Below are positions 51,473-60,446 of a stretch of DNA of 64,000 nucleotides, in pieces. Position numbers and translations under genes: made by a program. Under the pieces are notes generated by a model. That model was not told the DNA's origin. It saw only the letters and a program-made list of their open reading frames with translations, and did no database searches. The stretch lies in the NCBI GenBank assembly GCA_045598975.1, contig JAZRVE010000112.1:1-64000 (forward strand), read 5' to 3'. The stretch is from UMGS882 sp045598975. GTDB taxonomy: Bacteria > Bacillota > Clostridia > Oscillospirales > CAG-382. Each line of letters starts with the position of its first letter. Position 1 is the first letter of the stretch.

Positions 51473-53689
51473 ATGAGATTTGAGGATTTGTTCGGAAAAG
51501 CGCGGTTTATCGCTCCGTCGGACTCGTCGGTCGAAGCGCCGTATATCCGCACGACGTTTACGGCGGGCAAGGTGACGGAAGGAAAGATCACCATCTGCGG
51601 ACTCGGCTTTTTTGAATTGTATATCAACGGCAAACGGGTGGGGGACGATTATTTCGTACCGGCGTGCTCCATGTTCCAAAAGCGCGGGAGCACCGGAAAA
51701 CTGCCCTGCAAGGACGTATTTTCCGGGTATCACACCTATGCGCTTTCCTATGACGTGCTTCCGTTTATCAAAAGCGGTGTCAATACGCTCGTGGTGCTTC
51801 TCGGAAACGGCTGGTACGGCGATACCGGCGACCATGATACCGGCTCCGATTATTACGGCAAGGTCAAGCTTGCCTATAAGCTGGATTTTACCGACGAAAC
51901 GGGAACGCACACGGTCGTGTCGGATGAAAAGCATAAATGGAAGCAGAGTTATATCCTCGACAATCATCTGTATCTCGGGGAAAAGCAGGATATGCGGCTG
52001 TATGACGAGACGATCTTCGACGCCGGTTATATGGAAGACGCGTCGTGGCGGAACGTCGTGCGTGCCGAGATTCATGAAAGTGAATATGAGATTCAGTGTT
52101 TCCCGACGGATAAGGAGATCGCACGGTATACGCCGACGCTCGTCAAGGATTTCGGCGCGTATAAGGTGTACGACTGCGGCGTCAATCTGACGGGCTTTGT
52201 CATCATGATGTGCGGCAAGGCGGGAGAGGAGATCACCGTCGAGCATGCGGAGGAACTGCACGAGGATAAAACGCTTGACGTCGTGACCTGCGCCGGCGAC
52301 AGAAAACCCGTCATCGACCGGTATATCGCGGACGGCAAACATGAGATGCAGCCGCATTTCTGCTGGCACGGCTTCCGCTATTTTTCGGTAAAGGGCAACG
52401 CAGAGCCGGTCTGCGCCGTGATGGTGCATACGTCGGCGGCGGTCACGTCGTCGTTTGAAAGCGATAATGGGGCGCTCAACTGGCTGTATGAGACGTATCT
52501 GCGCACCCAGCTTGAAAACATGCACGCCGGCATCCCGTCGGACTGCCCGACGCGAGAGCGGCTCGGTTATACGGGCGACGGACAGCTTTGCGCCGAAAGC
52601 GCCATGCTGATGCTCGACGGAAAAGAGTTTTACCGCAAATGGATGAAGGACATCGCCGACAGCCAGTGCCGCGTTTCGGGGCACGTGCCGCATACCGCGC
52701 CGTACCTCTGTTCGGGCGGCGGCACCGGGGGCTGGGGCTGTGCCATCGTGCACGTTCCGTACGTGTATTATAAGATTTACGGCGACGATTCGCTGATAAG
52801 GACATATTTTGACCGCATGGTCGCGTATATCGGTTATATGGACAGCCGTTCGCGCGGCGGCTTTGTCACCTATGAAGAGGACGGGTGCTGGAATCTCGGC
52901 GACTGGGGCTTTTCCAAGCAGGATGAGTTTGTCATCCCGCAGAGCTACGTCAATACCTACTTTTACGTAAAATCCTTGCAGGAAATGTGCGAAATGGCGC
53001 CGCTGTGCGGTTTTGCGGACATGGTGCCGTCTTTTGAGGAAAAGATACGTATCAGCAAGACCGCTATGCACGGCGCATATTTCACCAGTCAGGACGGCAA
53101 TTTCTTCGGCGATTATCAGGGTGCCAACGTATTTGCCGTATCGCTTGGCATCGGCGATGAGCGCACCTACCGGAATCTGCGGGAAAAGTATTTGCAGAAG
53201 CCGGAATACGATACCGGTATTTTCGCGACGGAACTGCTTACGCGGCTGCTTTTTGAAAAGGGAGACGCCGAAACGGCGGTGTCGCTCATAACGGGTGAGG
53301 GAGAGTTGTCCTTCGGCAATATGCGGTGCGGCGGTGCGACAACGCTGTGGGAATATTTCTGCGGCATCCTCGCTGCGCAGATGTCGCACAATCACCCCAT
53401 GTTCGGGGCGCTGACGCATACGCTGTTCGACGGATTGCTCGGTATCCGCCAGACGGAAGCAAGCGCGGGCTTTGCCGAGGTCATTCTCGATCCGGCGGTC
53501 GTCTCGTCGGTCGGAAGATGTAAGGGCAGTATTCTGACGCCATACGGAAAGCTTGCCGTCGGATACGAAAAAGAGGACGGCACGGTATGCTGTACGGCGG
53601 AGATTCCGACCGGCATCAGAGCCTTCCGCAGAGCAAAGGACGGCACGCTCGTCGAACTTGCGGCGGGAAGCAATAAGTGGTATCGGTAA
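51473..53689 (+). CDS. Family GH78 alpha-L-rhamnosidase-like enzyme
   Basis: A 738-residue enzyme. The N-terminal beta domains (about 1-290) contain FFELYINGKRVGDDYF and NTLVVLLGNGWYG, typical of the rhamnosidase N domain, then YDCGVNLTGF. The (alpha/alpha)6 catalytic domain has the signature SDCPTRERLGYTGDGQ (about residues 355-370), with catalytic Glu expected further on, and GVTTLWE-like GGATTLWEYF near 620; a beta C-terminal domain ends the chain. No signal peptide, so it works on imported rhamnosides such as plant flavonoid glycosides or pectin fragments. GAGGG precedes ATG 51473; ATG 51455 is less likely. Confidence 0.85.
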   Translation: MRFEDLFGKARFIAPSDSSVEAPYIRTTFTAGKVTEGKITICGLGFFELYINGKRVGDDYFVPACSMFQKRGSTGKLPCKDVFSGYHTYALSYDVLPFIKSGVNTLVVLLGNGWYGDTGDHDTGSDYYGKVKLAYKLDFTDETGTHTVVSDEKHKWKQSYILDNHLYLGEKQDMRLYDETIFDAGYMEDASWRNVVRAEIHESEYEIQCFPTDKEIARYTPTLVKDFGAYKVYDCGVNLTGFVIMMCGKAGEEITVEHAEELHEDKTLDVVTCAGDRKPVIDRYIADGKHEMQPHFCWHGFRYFSVKGNAEPVCAVMVHTSAAVTSSFESDNGALNWLYETYLRTQLENMHAGIPSDCPTRERLGYTGDGQLCAESAMLMLDGKEFYRKWMKDIADSQCRVSGHVPHTAPYLCSGGGTGGWGCAIVHVPYVYYKIYGDDSLIRTYFDRMVAYIGYMDSRSRGGFVTYEEDGCWNLGDWGFSKQDEFVIPQSYVNTYFYVKSLQEMCEMAPLCGFADMVPSFEEKIRISKTAMHGAYFTSQDGNFFGDYQGANVFAVSLGIGDERTYRNLREKYLQKPEYDTGIFATELLTRLLFEKGDAETAVSLITGEGELSFGNMRCGGATTLWEYFCGILAAQMSHNHPMFGALTHTLFDGLLGIRQTEASAGFAEVILDPAVVSSVGRCKGSILTPYGKLAVGYEKEDGTVCCTAEIPTGIRAFRRAKDGTLVELAAGSNKWYR

Positions 53690-53724
53690 AAAAGCCGTAA
53701 CAAATTTTGAGAAAGGAAACCGTT

Positions 53725-56700
53725 ATGCCGGAAACAGGGACATCCTCGGCGATATTGGTCGACGTGATGACGTCATCCGCCGCTTATCGGACGCTGACAG
53801 AAACGCTTCATAAATACGTGACCGGCGGCGCACGGTATTCACAGGGAACCTGCCTTGTGGCAGGTATTTCCGACGGTGCGCAGACGGTGCTTGCGGCGTC
53901 TCTTGCCGGGGAGGGAGACGCCTTTTTCAAGGGGGATGGGCACAAAACGCCGCTCATCCTTGTGCCCGACGAAAAGACGGCATATGCTTTGCAGAAGCAT
54001 CTGTATGCCTATCTGGATAACGTATACGTGTTTCCGCATAAAGACCTGCGCTTTCACGCCATCGGCGGCGAATCCCGCGAGTGGGAATATGAGCGGATGC
54101 GGGTCTTGCGGGAGATCGGAGAGGGGAACTGCGGTGCCGTCATTGCCGTGCCGGAAGCGGCGCTGTCGCTGCTGCCGCCGAAGGAAAACGCACGTGTGCC
54201 GCTGACGCTTGCCGTCGGCACGGAAAAGAAAATGACGGAACTGCTTGCGTCTCTCGATGCTTTCGGGTATACCCCGACCGATACCGTCGAAGGTGCGGGA
54301 CAGTATTCCCATAGGGGAGACATACTCGACGTGTTCGTGCCGGATGCCGAAAAGCCGGTGCGCATGGAATTTTTCGGGGATGAACTCGACGCGGCGGGAT
54401 ATTTTGACGTCTATACACAGAGACGCATTGAAAACGTGACGGCTGTGCGTATCACGCCTATCAAGGAGCCGCCGGCGAGCGAGACGGTTTTCCGCGAGAT
54501 CGACGCGCAGATGCGCAAGCTCCTTGAAAATGCCGAAAAACGCGGCAATACGGCGCTTGCCGAACGGCTCGAACAGGAGATCACAGCATTTTCGGCGGGG
54601 GAGCTGTCAGTGCCGGATAAGTATCTGCCGACACTGTACGAAACGCCGTCAACGCTGTTCGATCATGCCGACGGGCTTGTCTACGTGTGGGATTATCCGC
54701 GTGTGCGCGAACGGCTGAACGCCTATACGGCGAATTTGCAGGAAACGCTTGCCGATCTTGCCGAAAGCGGCGAGCTGTTCATGAAGGGCAAGACGTGGAG
54801 CCGCACCTACGGCGATCTCAAAACGATCCTCGGCTCGCGCCCGTCTGTGGTGACGGACGTGTTCGCCTCGACGCCGGATTTTGAGGTGTCGTGCCTTGTG
54901 GAAATGCCGTCCAAAAAGGCGGGCTTTCCCTTTGCGGGGCTTGACGGGGTATGGGAAGACCTCGACGGCTACGTTCATGCCGAAAACAGGGTATTGCTTT
55001 GTGCGCGGAGCGGCGTGAGCGCTTCTTCGTGGTACGAAACGCTGACGGAAAAGGGCATAAACGTCTCGGTCATCGGCACGGATTTCAAGGCAAAGGAACT
55101 TGCCGCGGGACGGGTGTACGTTCTTGCGAAAAGCAGGGCGGAATACGAGTACGTCGGGTTTTCGCTCGACAGAGAAAAATTCGTTTTTCTGAGTGAAGAG
55201 ACAGAGGGCGAGCCGACGGGACTGCACACGGCAAAACCGCGCGAAAAGAAGAAAATACCAGCGGGCAGACGCATCCGTTCGTATGCGGAGCTCACCGTGG
55301 GAGATTACGTTGTGCACGAGGCGCACGGCATCGGACGGTATGAAGGGATCAAGACGCTGACGGTCGCAGGTGTGACAAGGGACTATATCACCATCCGGTA
55401 CGCCGGGAGCGACGCGCTGTACGTGCCTTGCGATCAGCTCGATAAGGTGTCCAAATATTCCGGCAAAACGGAAAACGTGACGCTCTCCAAAATGGGCGGG
55501 AGCGAATGGAAAAACCGCAAATACAAAGCCAAAAAGGCGGCAAAGGGCATGGCAAAGGAGCTCATTGCCCTGTATGCCGAGCGCAAGAGAAGACCGGGCT
55601 TTGCTTTTTCGCCCGACACCGAGTGGCAGAAGGATTTTGAAAACGGCTTTGAATATGAAGAGACCGACGGACAGCTCGAAGCGGTAAAAGAGATCAAGGC
55701 GGACATGGAGAAGCCGTGTCCGATGGATCGCTTGCTGTGCGGTGATGTGGGATTCGGCAAAACGGAGGTGGCGCTCCGTGCCGCTTTCAAGTGCGTCATG
55801 GACGGCAAGCAGGTCGCGGTGCTCGTGCCGACGACCATCCTCGCTTTGCAGCATTTCCGCACTTTTTCCGCACGGATGCAGGGCTTTCCCGTGCGCGTCG
55901 AAATGCTGTCGCGCTACGTTTCGCCCAAAAAGACAAAGCAGGTGCTCGCCGCCCTTGAAAAGGGAGAGGTCGACGTTGTCATCGGGACGCATAAACTGCT
56001 CGGAAAGAGCGTAGCGTTCAAGGATCTGGGACTTCTCATCGTCGATGAGGAACAGCGCTTCGGCGTGGGACATAAAGAACGATTAAAAGAAATGAGCAAG
56101 CAGGTGGACGTGCTGACGCTGACGGCAACGCCCATCCCGCGCACCTTCAACATGGCGCTTGTGGGCATACGGGATATGTCGGTGCTCGAAGAAGCGCCGG
56201 TCGACCGGTATCCGGTGCAGACCTACGTCATGGCGTACGATTTTCCCATTCTGACGGAGGCCATCCGTCGGGAACTGCGCCGCGGCGGACAGGTGTTCTA
56301 CCTGCATAACCGCGTGGAGGATATCGAATCGGTCGCCGCCCGTATCCGGCAGGCGTGCCCCGATGCCACGGTGGCGACGGCGCACGGACAGATGGAGAAA
56401 GAGGAGATCTCGTCGATCTGGTATGATATGACAGAGGGCAAGATCGACGTGCTCGTGTGTACCACCCTTATCGAAACGGGTGTGGACGTGCCGAATGCCA
56501 ACACGCTCATCATCGAGAGCGCTGACCGTATGGGACTTGCCCAGCTCCATCAGCTTCGCGGCAGAGTCGGGCGTTCCAGCCGCCGTGCCTACGCCTATTT
56601 TACCTACCGCCCGGAGGGCATCCTGAACGAGGTCGCCCAGAAGCGGCTTGTCGCCATTAAGGAATTTACCGAATTCGGCTCGGGTTTCAAGATCGCCATG

Positions 56701-57297
56701 CGCGATATGGAGATTCGGGGTGCCGGCAATCTGCTCGGTGCCGAGCAGTCGGGGCATATGGAAGCGGTCGGATACGATCTGTTCATCAAGATCCTCGAAA
56801 ACGCGGTGTTGGAAGAAAAAGGGGAGAAGCCGACCGAAACGCCGGACTGCACGGTCGATCTCGGCATCAGTGCCTATATCCCGGAAAAGTATATAAAGCG
56901 TCCGAGTGACCGTATCGGGATGTATAAGCGTATCTCCGAGATTCAAAGCGCCGCCGACGCGGATGACGTCACCGACGAAATGACAGACCGCTACGGCGAA
57001 ATGCCGCGTGAAACAGAGAATCTCGTCCGCATCGCGTCCGTCAAGGCACGGTGTATCGCCCACGGCATCGTGAAGGTGGTCATGCGCGACGGGCGTATCA
57101 GCGTCTATCCGCAGACGCCGCCGACGCGGGAGCAGACGGTGGAGCTTGTGCGGAAATACCCGGGAAAAGTCACGACGTCACTCGGAAAAGAGCCGTGTTT
57201 TATCGTGAGATCGGACGGAACGGCGGGCGTCGGTGCGGTGTTGGAAGAAATATTCAAGATTTATTCACCACTTGACCGTCAAACTGTGGTAAACTGA
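53725..57297 (+). CDS. mfd: Transcription-repair coupling factor Mfd
   Basis: A 1190-residue DNA translocase that removes RNA polymerase stalled at lesions and recruits UvrA. N-terminal UvrB-like domains (GAGQYSHRGDILDVF), the RNA polymerase interaction domain (VVHEAHGIGRYEG near 535), and RecG-like helicase motifs: Walker A GDVGFGKTEVAL, DEEQRFG, TATPIPRTFNMAL, TTLIETGVDVPNANT, QLRGRVGRS, then the C-terminal TRCF domain. ATG 53725 with AAAGGA 7 bases before it is preferred to the upstream TTG. spoVT and pth, frequent neighbours, are absent; a PrsA-like lipoprotein gene follows after 35 bases. Confidence 0.97.
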   Translation: MPETGTSSAILVDVMTSSAAYRTLTETLHKYVTGGARYSQGTCLVAGISDGAQTVLAASLAGEGDAFFKGDGHKTPLILVPDEKTAYALQKHLYAYLDNVYVFPHKDLRFHAIGGESREWEYERMRVLREIGEGNCGAVIAVPEAALSLLPPKENARVPLTLAVGTEKKMTELLASLDAFGYTPTDTVEGAGQYSHRGDILDVFVPDAEKPVRMEFFGDELDAAGYFDVYTQRRIENVTAVRITPIKEPPASETVFREIDAQMRKLLENAEKRGNTALAERLEQEITAFSAGELSVPDKYLPTLYETPSTLFDHADGLVYVWDYPRVRERLNAYTANLQETLADLAESGELFMKGKTWSRTYGDLKTILGSRPSVVTDVFASTPDFEVSCLVEMPSKKAGFPFAGLDGVWEDLDGYVHAENRVLLCARSGVSASSWYETLTEKGINVSVIGTDFKAKELAAGRVYVLAKSRAEYEYVGFSLDREKFVFLSEETEGEPTGLHTAKPREKKKIPAGRRIRSYAELTVGDYVVHEAHGIGRYEGIKTLTVAGVTRDYITIRYAGSDALYVPCDQLDKVSKYSGKTENVTLSKMGGSEWKNRKYKAKKAAKGMAKELIALYAERKRRPGFAFSPDTEWQKDFENGFEYEETDGQLEAVKEIKADMEKPCPMDRLLCGDVGFGKTEVALRAAFKCVMDGKQVAVLVPTTILALQHFRTFSARMQGFPVRVEMLSRYVSPKKTKQVLAALEKGEVDVVIGTHKLLGKSVAFKDLGLLIVDEEQRFGVGHKERLKEMSKQVDVLTLTATPIPRTFNMALVGIRDMSVLEEAPVDRYPVQTYVMAYDFPILTEAIRRELRRGGQVFYLHNRVEDIESVAARIRQACPDATVATAHGQMEKEEISSIWYDMTEGKIDVLVCTTLIETGVDVPNANTLIIESADRMGLAQLHQLRGRVGRSSRRAYAYFTYRPEGILNEVAQKRLVAIKEFTEFGSGFKIAMRDMEIRGAGNLLGAEQSGHMEAVGYDLFIKILENAVLEEKGEKPTETPDCTVDLGISAYIPEKYIKRPSDRIGMYKRISEIQSAADADDVTDEMTDRYGEMPRETENLVRIASVKARCIAHGIVKVVMRDGRISVYPQTPPTREQTVELVRKYPGKVTTSLGKEPCFIVRSDGTAGVGAVLEEIFKIYSPLDRQTVVN

Positions 57298-57332
57298 TAC
57301 GAAAAGTATCTGCCGGAAAGGAAGAGAAAAAA

Positions 57333-58424
57333 GTGAAATCGCTGAAAAAAAGAATGCTCGCCGGATTGCTTGCCGGGATGCTCGTGCTCTGCACGGCTTG
57401 CGGCAACGGAAAAAACACCGTTATGTCCATAAAGGACTCGGGAAACCTTACCGTGAATTTTCTTTGTCTGCTCGCTTCCCAGCAGAAGCAGTTGTATAAA
57501 CCGGTCGTGGACGCCTACGGGAACGGGGACTGGAATACCGTCGCCGTTGACGAAAACGGCACGACGTTTGCCGACATCGTCCGTCAGGTGACGCTCGACT
57601 CGGCGAAGAACAGCCTCATCAGTGAGTATATGCATGACAAGGTGTACGGGCTTACGCTTTCCAAGGAACAGCAGGCAAGACTTGACGCCGCTCTGAACGG
57701 CTATAAGACGGCATACGGCGGGGAAGCGGGACTGAACAACGCGCTGTCGGCATACGGCGCCGACGTTTCGACCTTCCGGCGCTATCTCGAACTGCTTTCC
57801 AAGCAGAGCGCGCTGTATACTTATCTGTACGGTGAAAACGGGACGGAAGACCTGGAAGAAGCCGTAAAGACGTATTTTGAAGAAAATTATGCCATCGTGA
57901 CGCATATATACTTTAATATCGGCTATATGGAAAAGGATGACGGCAGCGTCATCACCATGCCCGAAGAAGAGACGGCACGCAAACGTGCCCTCGCCGAAGA
58001 ACTGTATAACCGCGTGATGGCGGGCGAAGACTTTGAAGCGCTCAAAGCGCAGTACAGCGAGGACTTGTACGAGTCCGAATACTACCCCGACGGCTTTTTC
58101 GTCACGAATGACACCACTTTCCCGACGACCTTCACGACGGCGGCTCTTGATATGCAGGAGGGCGAATACCGTCTGTGCGAAAGCGAAGGCGCAGGCGGGA
58201 CGGGGCTTCATCTGCTGTACAGAAAGCCGATGGACGCCACCCTGTACGATCACGACGAAACGGTGTATGCGAATATCCGCAACCGCATCATGGCGGACGA
58301 TCTGCAAAACAAAATGAAAGCGTATGAGGCGCTCGTCACGGTCAAGGAGGAAGCGCTCGAAAAACTGGACGTGTCGGTGATCCCGGAGTTTTCTCTGACG
58401 GATGAAACGGGGAACGCACAATGA
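57333..58424 (+). CDS. Parvulin-like/SurA-like foldase lipoprotein
   Basis: A 363-residue predicted lipoprotein with a signal ending LVLCTAC (Cys23). A helical SurA_N-like region (about 80-180) precedes a weak parvulin rotamase region (about 185-310) with VTHIYF, AGEDFEALKAQYSED and DMQEGEYRL. Several standard rotamase residues look altered, so it may act mainly as a chaperone. It uses a GTG start with AAAGGAAG before it. It overlaps the MreD-like gene by 4 bases and follows mfd, a combination seen in other Clostridia. Probably folds exported proteins outside the membrane. Confidence 0.78.
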   Translation: MKSLKKRMLAGLLAGMLVLCTACGNGKNTVMSIKDSGNLTVNFLCLLASQQKQLYKPVVDAYGNGDWNTVAVDENGTTFADIVRQVTLDSAKNSLISEYMHDKVYGLTLSKEQQARLDAALNGYKTAYGGEAGLNNALSAYGADVSTFRRYLELLSKQSALYTYLYGENGTEDLEEAVKTYFEENYAIVTHIYFNIGYMEKDDGSVITMPEEETARKRALAEELYNRVMAGEDFEALKAQYSEDLYESEYYPDGFFVTNDTTFPTTFTTAALDMQEGEYRLCESEGAGGTGLHLLYRKPMDATLYDHDETVYANIRNRIMADDLQNKMKAYEALVTVKEEALEKLDVSVIPEFSLTDETGNAQ

Positions 58425-58972
58425 AACCGATGAAAAAAGAAAATACGGGACGTGCCGTTCTGATCTTCTTTATCGTGATGTTTGCGCTGTTTTTCTTCAT
58501 AGAGGCGGCTTTTATGCCGATATTCTTCTTTGACGAAGCAAAGGATACCTACCGTATCGTGCCGGACTTACTGCTTTCGCTCAGTATCGTGTGCGGGATG
58601 CTGTACCCGGAAAAGGGCGTCGTCATCACGGCGCTCGTGTGCGGAACGCTGTGCGACGTATTTCTCATGCCGCCCATGCATCTTTCGCCGCTTCTCTTTT
58701 TCCTCGGCGCCTATTTTGCGTCGCGGCTTGCGTCCTTCTTTGTGCGGAAAAACGCGCTGACCGCCCTTGCCGTTTCTCTCCCGTTTTTTCTGCTTCGTGC
58801 CGTCAGCGGCGGGCTTTTCCTGCTTGCACAGCATAAAGAGGAGACGTTCGGTCATCTGTTTACACACCTGCTTCTGCCGGAGTTCGCCGTCAACGCGCTT
58901 TCGGCGTTTGTGACGTATCTCGTGGTATCGTGGCTTTTCAAACGATTCAAAAAAAGTTTTTATATTCTGTGA
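58421..58972 (+). CDS. mreD: MreD-like rod-shape membrane protein
   Basis: A 183-residue membrane protein with about five helices. The pattern IVPDLLLSLSIVCGM followed by a short loop, then VCGTLCDVFLMPPMHLSPLLFFLGAYFASRL, is the MreD core, where a Gly-rich helix with an Asp is followed by LxGLxxxLxxLxGY. It would anchor the elongasome. mreB and mreC are not in the window, so it is separated from its usual operon and translationally coupled instead to the foldase lipoprotein. Assignment moderate. Confidence 0.7.
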   Translation: MKPMKKENTGRAVLIFFIVMFALFFFIEAAFMPIFFFDEAKDTYRIVPDLLLSLSIVCGMLYPEKGVVITALVCGTLCDVFLMPPMHLSPLLFFLGAYFASRLASFFVRKNALTALAVSLPFFLLRAVSGGLFLLAQHKEETFGHLFTHLLLPEFAVNALSAFVTYLVVSWLFKRFKKSFYIL

Positions 58973-59010
58973 TCCCGTAATATTCCCGTATTCGGAGGAA
59001 AAAAGCACCC

Positions 59011-60261
59011 ATGAACATGAAAGAAAAGAATAACGTCGTCATCGGACAGTCCGGAGGCCCGACGGCGGCGATCAACGCGACGCTTGCCGGAATCATAAAG
59101 GGATGCCTGACAAATGAGGCTTTCGGCACGGTTTACGGCATGAAAAACGGCATCGAAGGACTGCTAAAAAAGGACGTCCTCGCGCTTGCACCGTTCTTCG
59201 AAGACGAAAGCGCCTACGAACGGCTGAAACAGACGCCGGCGGCGGCGCTCGGCTCGTGCCGGATGAAACTCGATTCAGAGGAAAAGTGCGGAGCGGTCTT
59301 CGCGGTGCTCGATGAATTTGACATCGGCTATTTCTTCTATATCGGCGGCAACGACAGTATGGATACCGTCGCCAAGCTCGAAAAATATCAGAATACGTAT
59401 CGTGCCGATGCGGAAAAGATCGCCTTTATCGGCGTACCCAAGACCATCGACAACGATCTTTGCTGTACCGACCACACGCCCGGCTACGGCTCGGCGGCGA
59501 AATTCGTGGCGTGCGCCGTGGCGGAGATCGCACGGGACTGCCGCGTTTATACGCAGAAAGCCGTGACCGTCATCGAGATCATGGGACGGGATGCGGGCTG
59601 GCTGGCGGCGTCTGCCGCGCTTGCGGCGGATATTACGGGCGACGGTGCCGATCTTGTCTATCTGCCGGAGATACCGTTTGATAACGAGGCGTTTTTGAAT
59701 GATGTTCGAGGGAAACTTGAAAATCCCGATAAACCCTACGTGGTGGTCGCCGTTTCGGAGGGCGTACGGAACGCAGACGGCGAATACGCCGCCAAAAGCG
59801 CCATGAGCGGAAAGACGGACATTTTCGGTCATGCGTATCTGGCGGGAACAGGAAAATTTCTTGAAAATCTTGTGCGGGAAAACATCGGCTGCAAATGCCG
59901 CTCGGTGGAACTGAACGTGTTGCAGAGATGTGCGTCGCACATCGCGTCGGCAACAGACATAGACGAATCGTTCGCCATCGGGTACCGTGCGGCGGAGGCG
60001 GCAAGGGACGGTGCATCGGGCGTCATGATGTGCTTTGAAAGGGTACAGACGACAGATGGCTCCTATCAGGCGGAGATCCGGCATAAGGATATCGCCATGG
60101 CGGCGAATCTCGTCAAGCGCGTACCGTCCGAATATATCACACCCGACGGCAAGGGCATCAGCCGCAAGGGAATCGAGTACATAAAACCGTTAATCGCCGG
60201 GGAAAGGGATATTCTGTACGCAAACGGACTGCCGGTCAGTTTTTCCTTTGACGAAAAATAA
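59011..60261 (+). CDS. pfp: 6-phosphofructokinase, probably pyrophosphate-dependent
   Basis: A 416-residue phosphofructokinase. Key residues point to pyrophosphate use: G-G-N114-D115-S116 in YIGGNDSMDT replaces the ATP-type GGDGS, and P-K144-TIDND replaces PGTIDND. Other sites: SGGPTAAINATLAG at the N terminus, TDHTPGYGSAAKF and EIMGRDAGWLAA for fructose-6-phosphate. Reversible PPi-driven glycolysis is common in anaerobic Clostridia. It is followed by a promoter region with 11-bp repeats. Confidence 0.92.
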   Translation: MNMKEKNNVVIGQSGGPTAAINATLAGIIKGCLTNEAFGTVYGMKNGIEGLLKKDVLALAPFFEDESAYERLKQTPAAALGSCRMKLDSEEKCGAVFAVLDEFDIGYFFYIGGNDSMDTVAKLEKYQNTYRADAEKIAFIGVPKTIDNDLCCTDHTPGYGSAAKFVACAVAEIARDCRVYTQKAVTVIEIMGRDAGWLAASAALAADITGDGADLVYLPEIPFDNEAFLNDVRGKLENPDKPYVVVAVSEGVRNADGEYAAKSAMSGKTDIFGHAYLAGTGKFLENLVRENIGCKCRSVELNVLQRCASHIASATDIDESFAIGYRAAEAARDGASGVMMCFERVQTTDGSYQAEIRHKDIAMAANLVKRVPSEYITPDGKGISRKGIEYIKPLIAGERDILYANGLPVSFSFDEK

Positions 60262-60281
60262 TAGGAAAAATACGTTTTGCG

Positions 60282-60336
60282 GCAAAACAATAGCAAAACA
60301 ATTGCAAAGCAATAGCAAAACAATTGCAAAGCAATT
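60282..60336 (+). repeat. Five tandem 11-bp repeats upstream of the solute-binding gene
   Basis: Five copies of GCAAARCAATW with no gaps: units begin at 60282, 60293, 60304, 60315 and 60326. The A runs recur once per helical turn. The last unit also forms a palindrome CAATTGC AAA GCAATTG (60322-60338). The array ends 25 bases before the -35 box of the next gene. Confidence 0.95.
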
Positions 60337-60361
60337 GTTTGAAAAAAATCGAAACTGCTTC

Positions 60362-60390
60362 TTGACAATGCGTCGGGAATGGTGTAAAAT
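60362..60390 (+). promoter_or_regulatory. Promoter of the solute-binding lipoprotein gene
   Basis: TTGACA (60362-60367), 17 bp, TAAAAT (60385-60390). The repeat array lies directly upstream. Confidence 0.8.
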
Positions 60391-60446
60391 AAAGGCAATA
60401 AGGATTTTTCTGTAAAAATCCTGCATCAGAATCGGAGGAACCGGAA

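Noticed and set aside
47936..53419. Very long open frames antisense to the lacZ and GH78 genes (720 and 853 codons)
   Set aside because: They are mirror frames of GC-rich genes with strong family matches; the products are rich in Arg and His, lack recognisable domains and have no ribosome sites.
57272..57295. TTGACC and TAAACT at the end of mfd as a promoter for the foldase gene
   Set aside because: The spacer is only 12 bp; a shifted pairing gives a poor -10.
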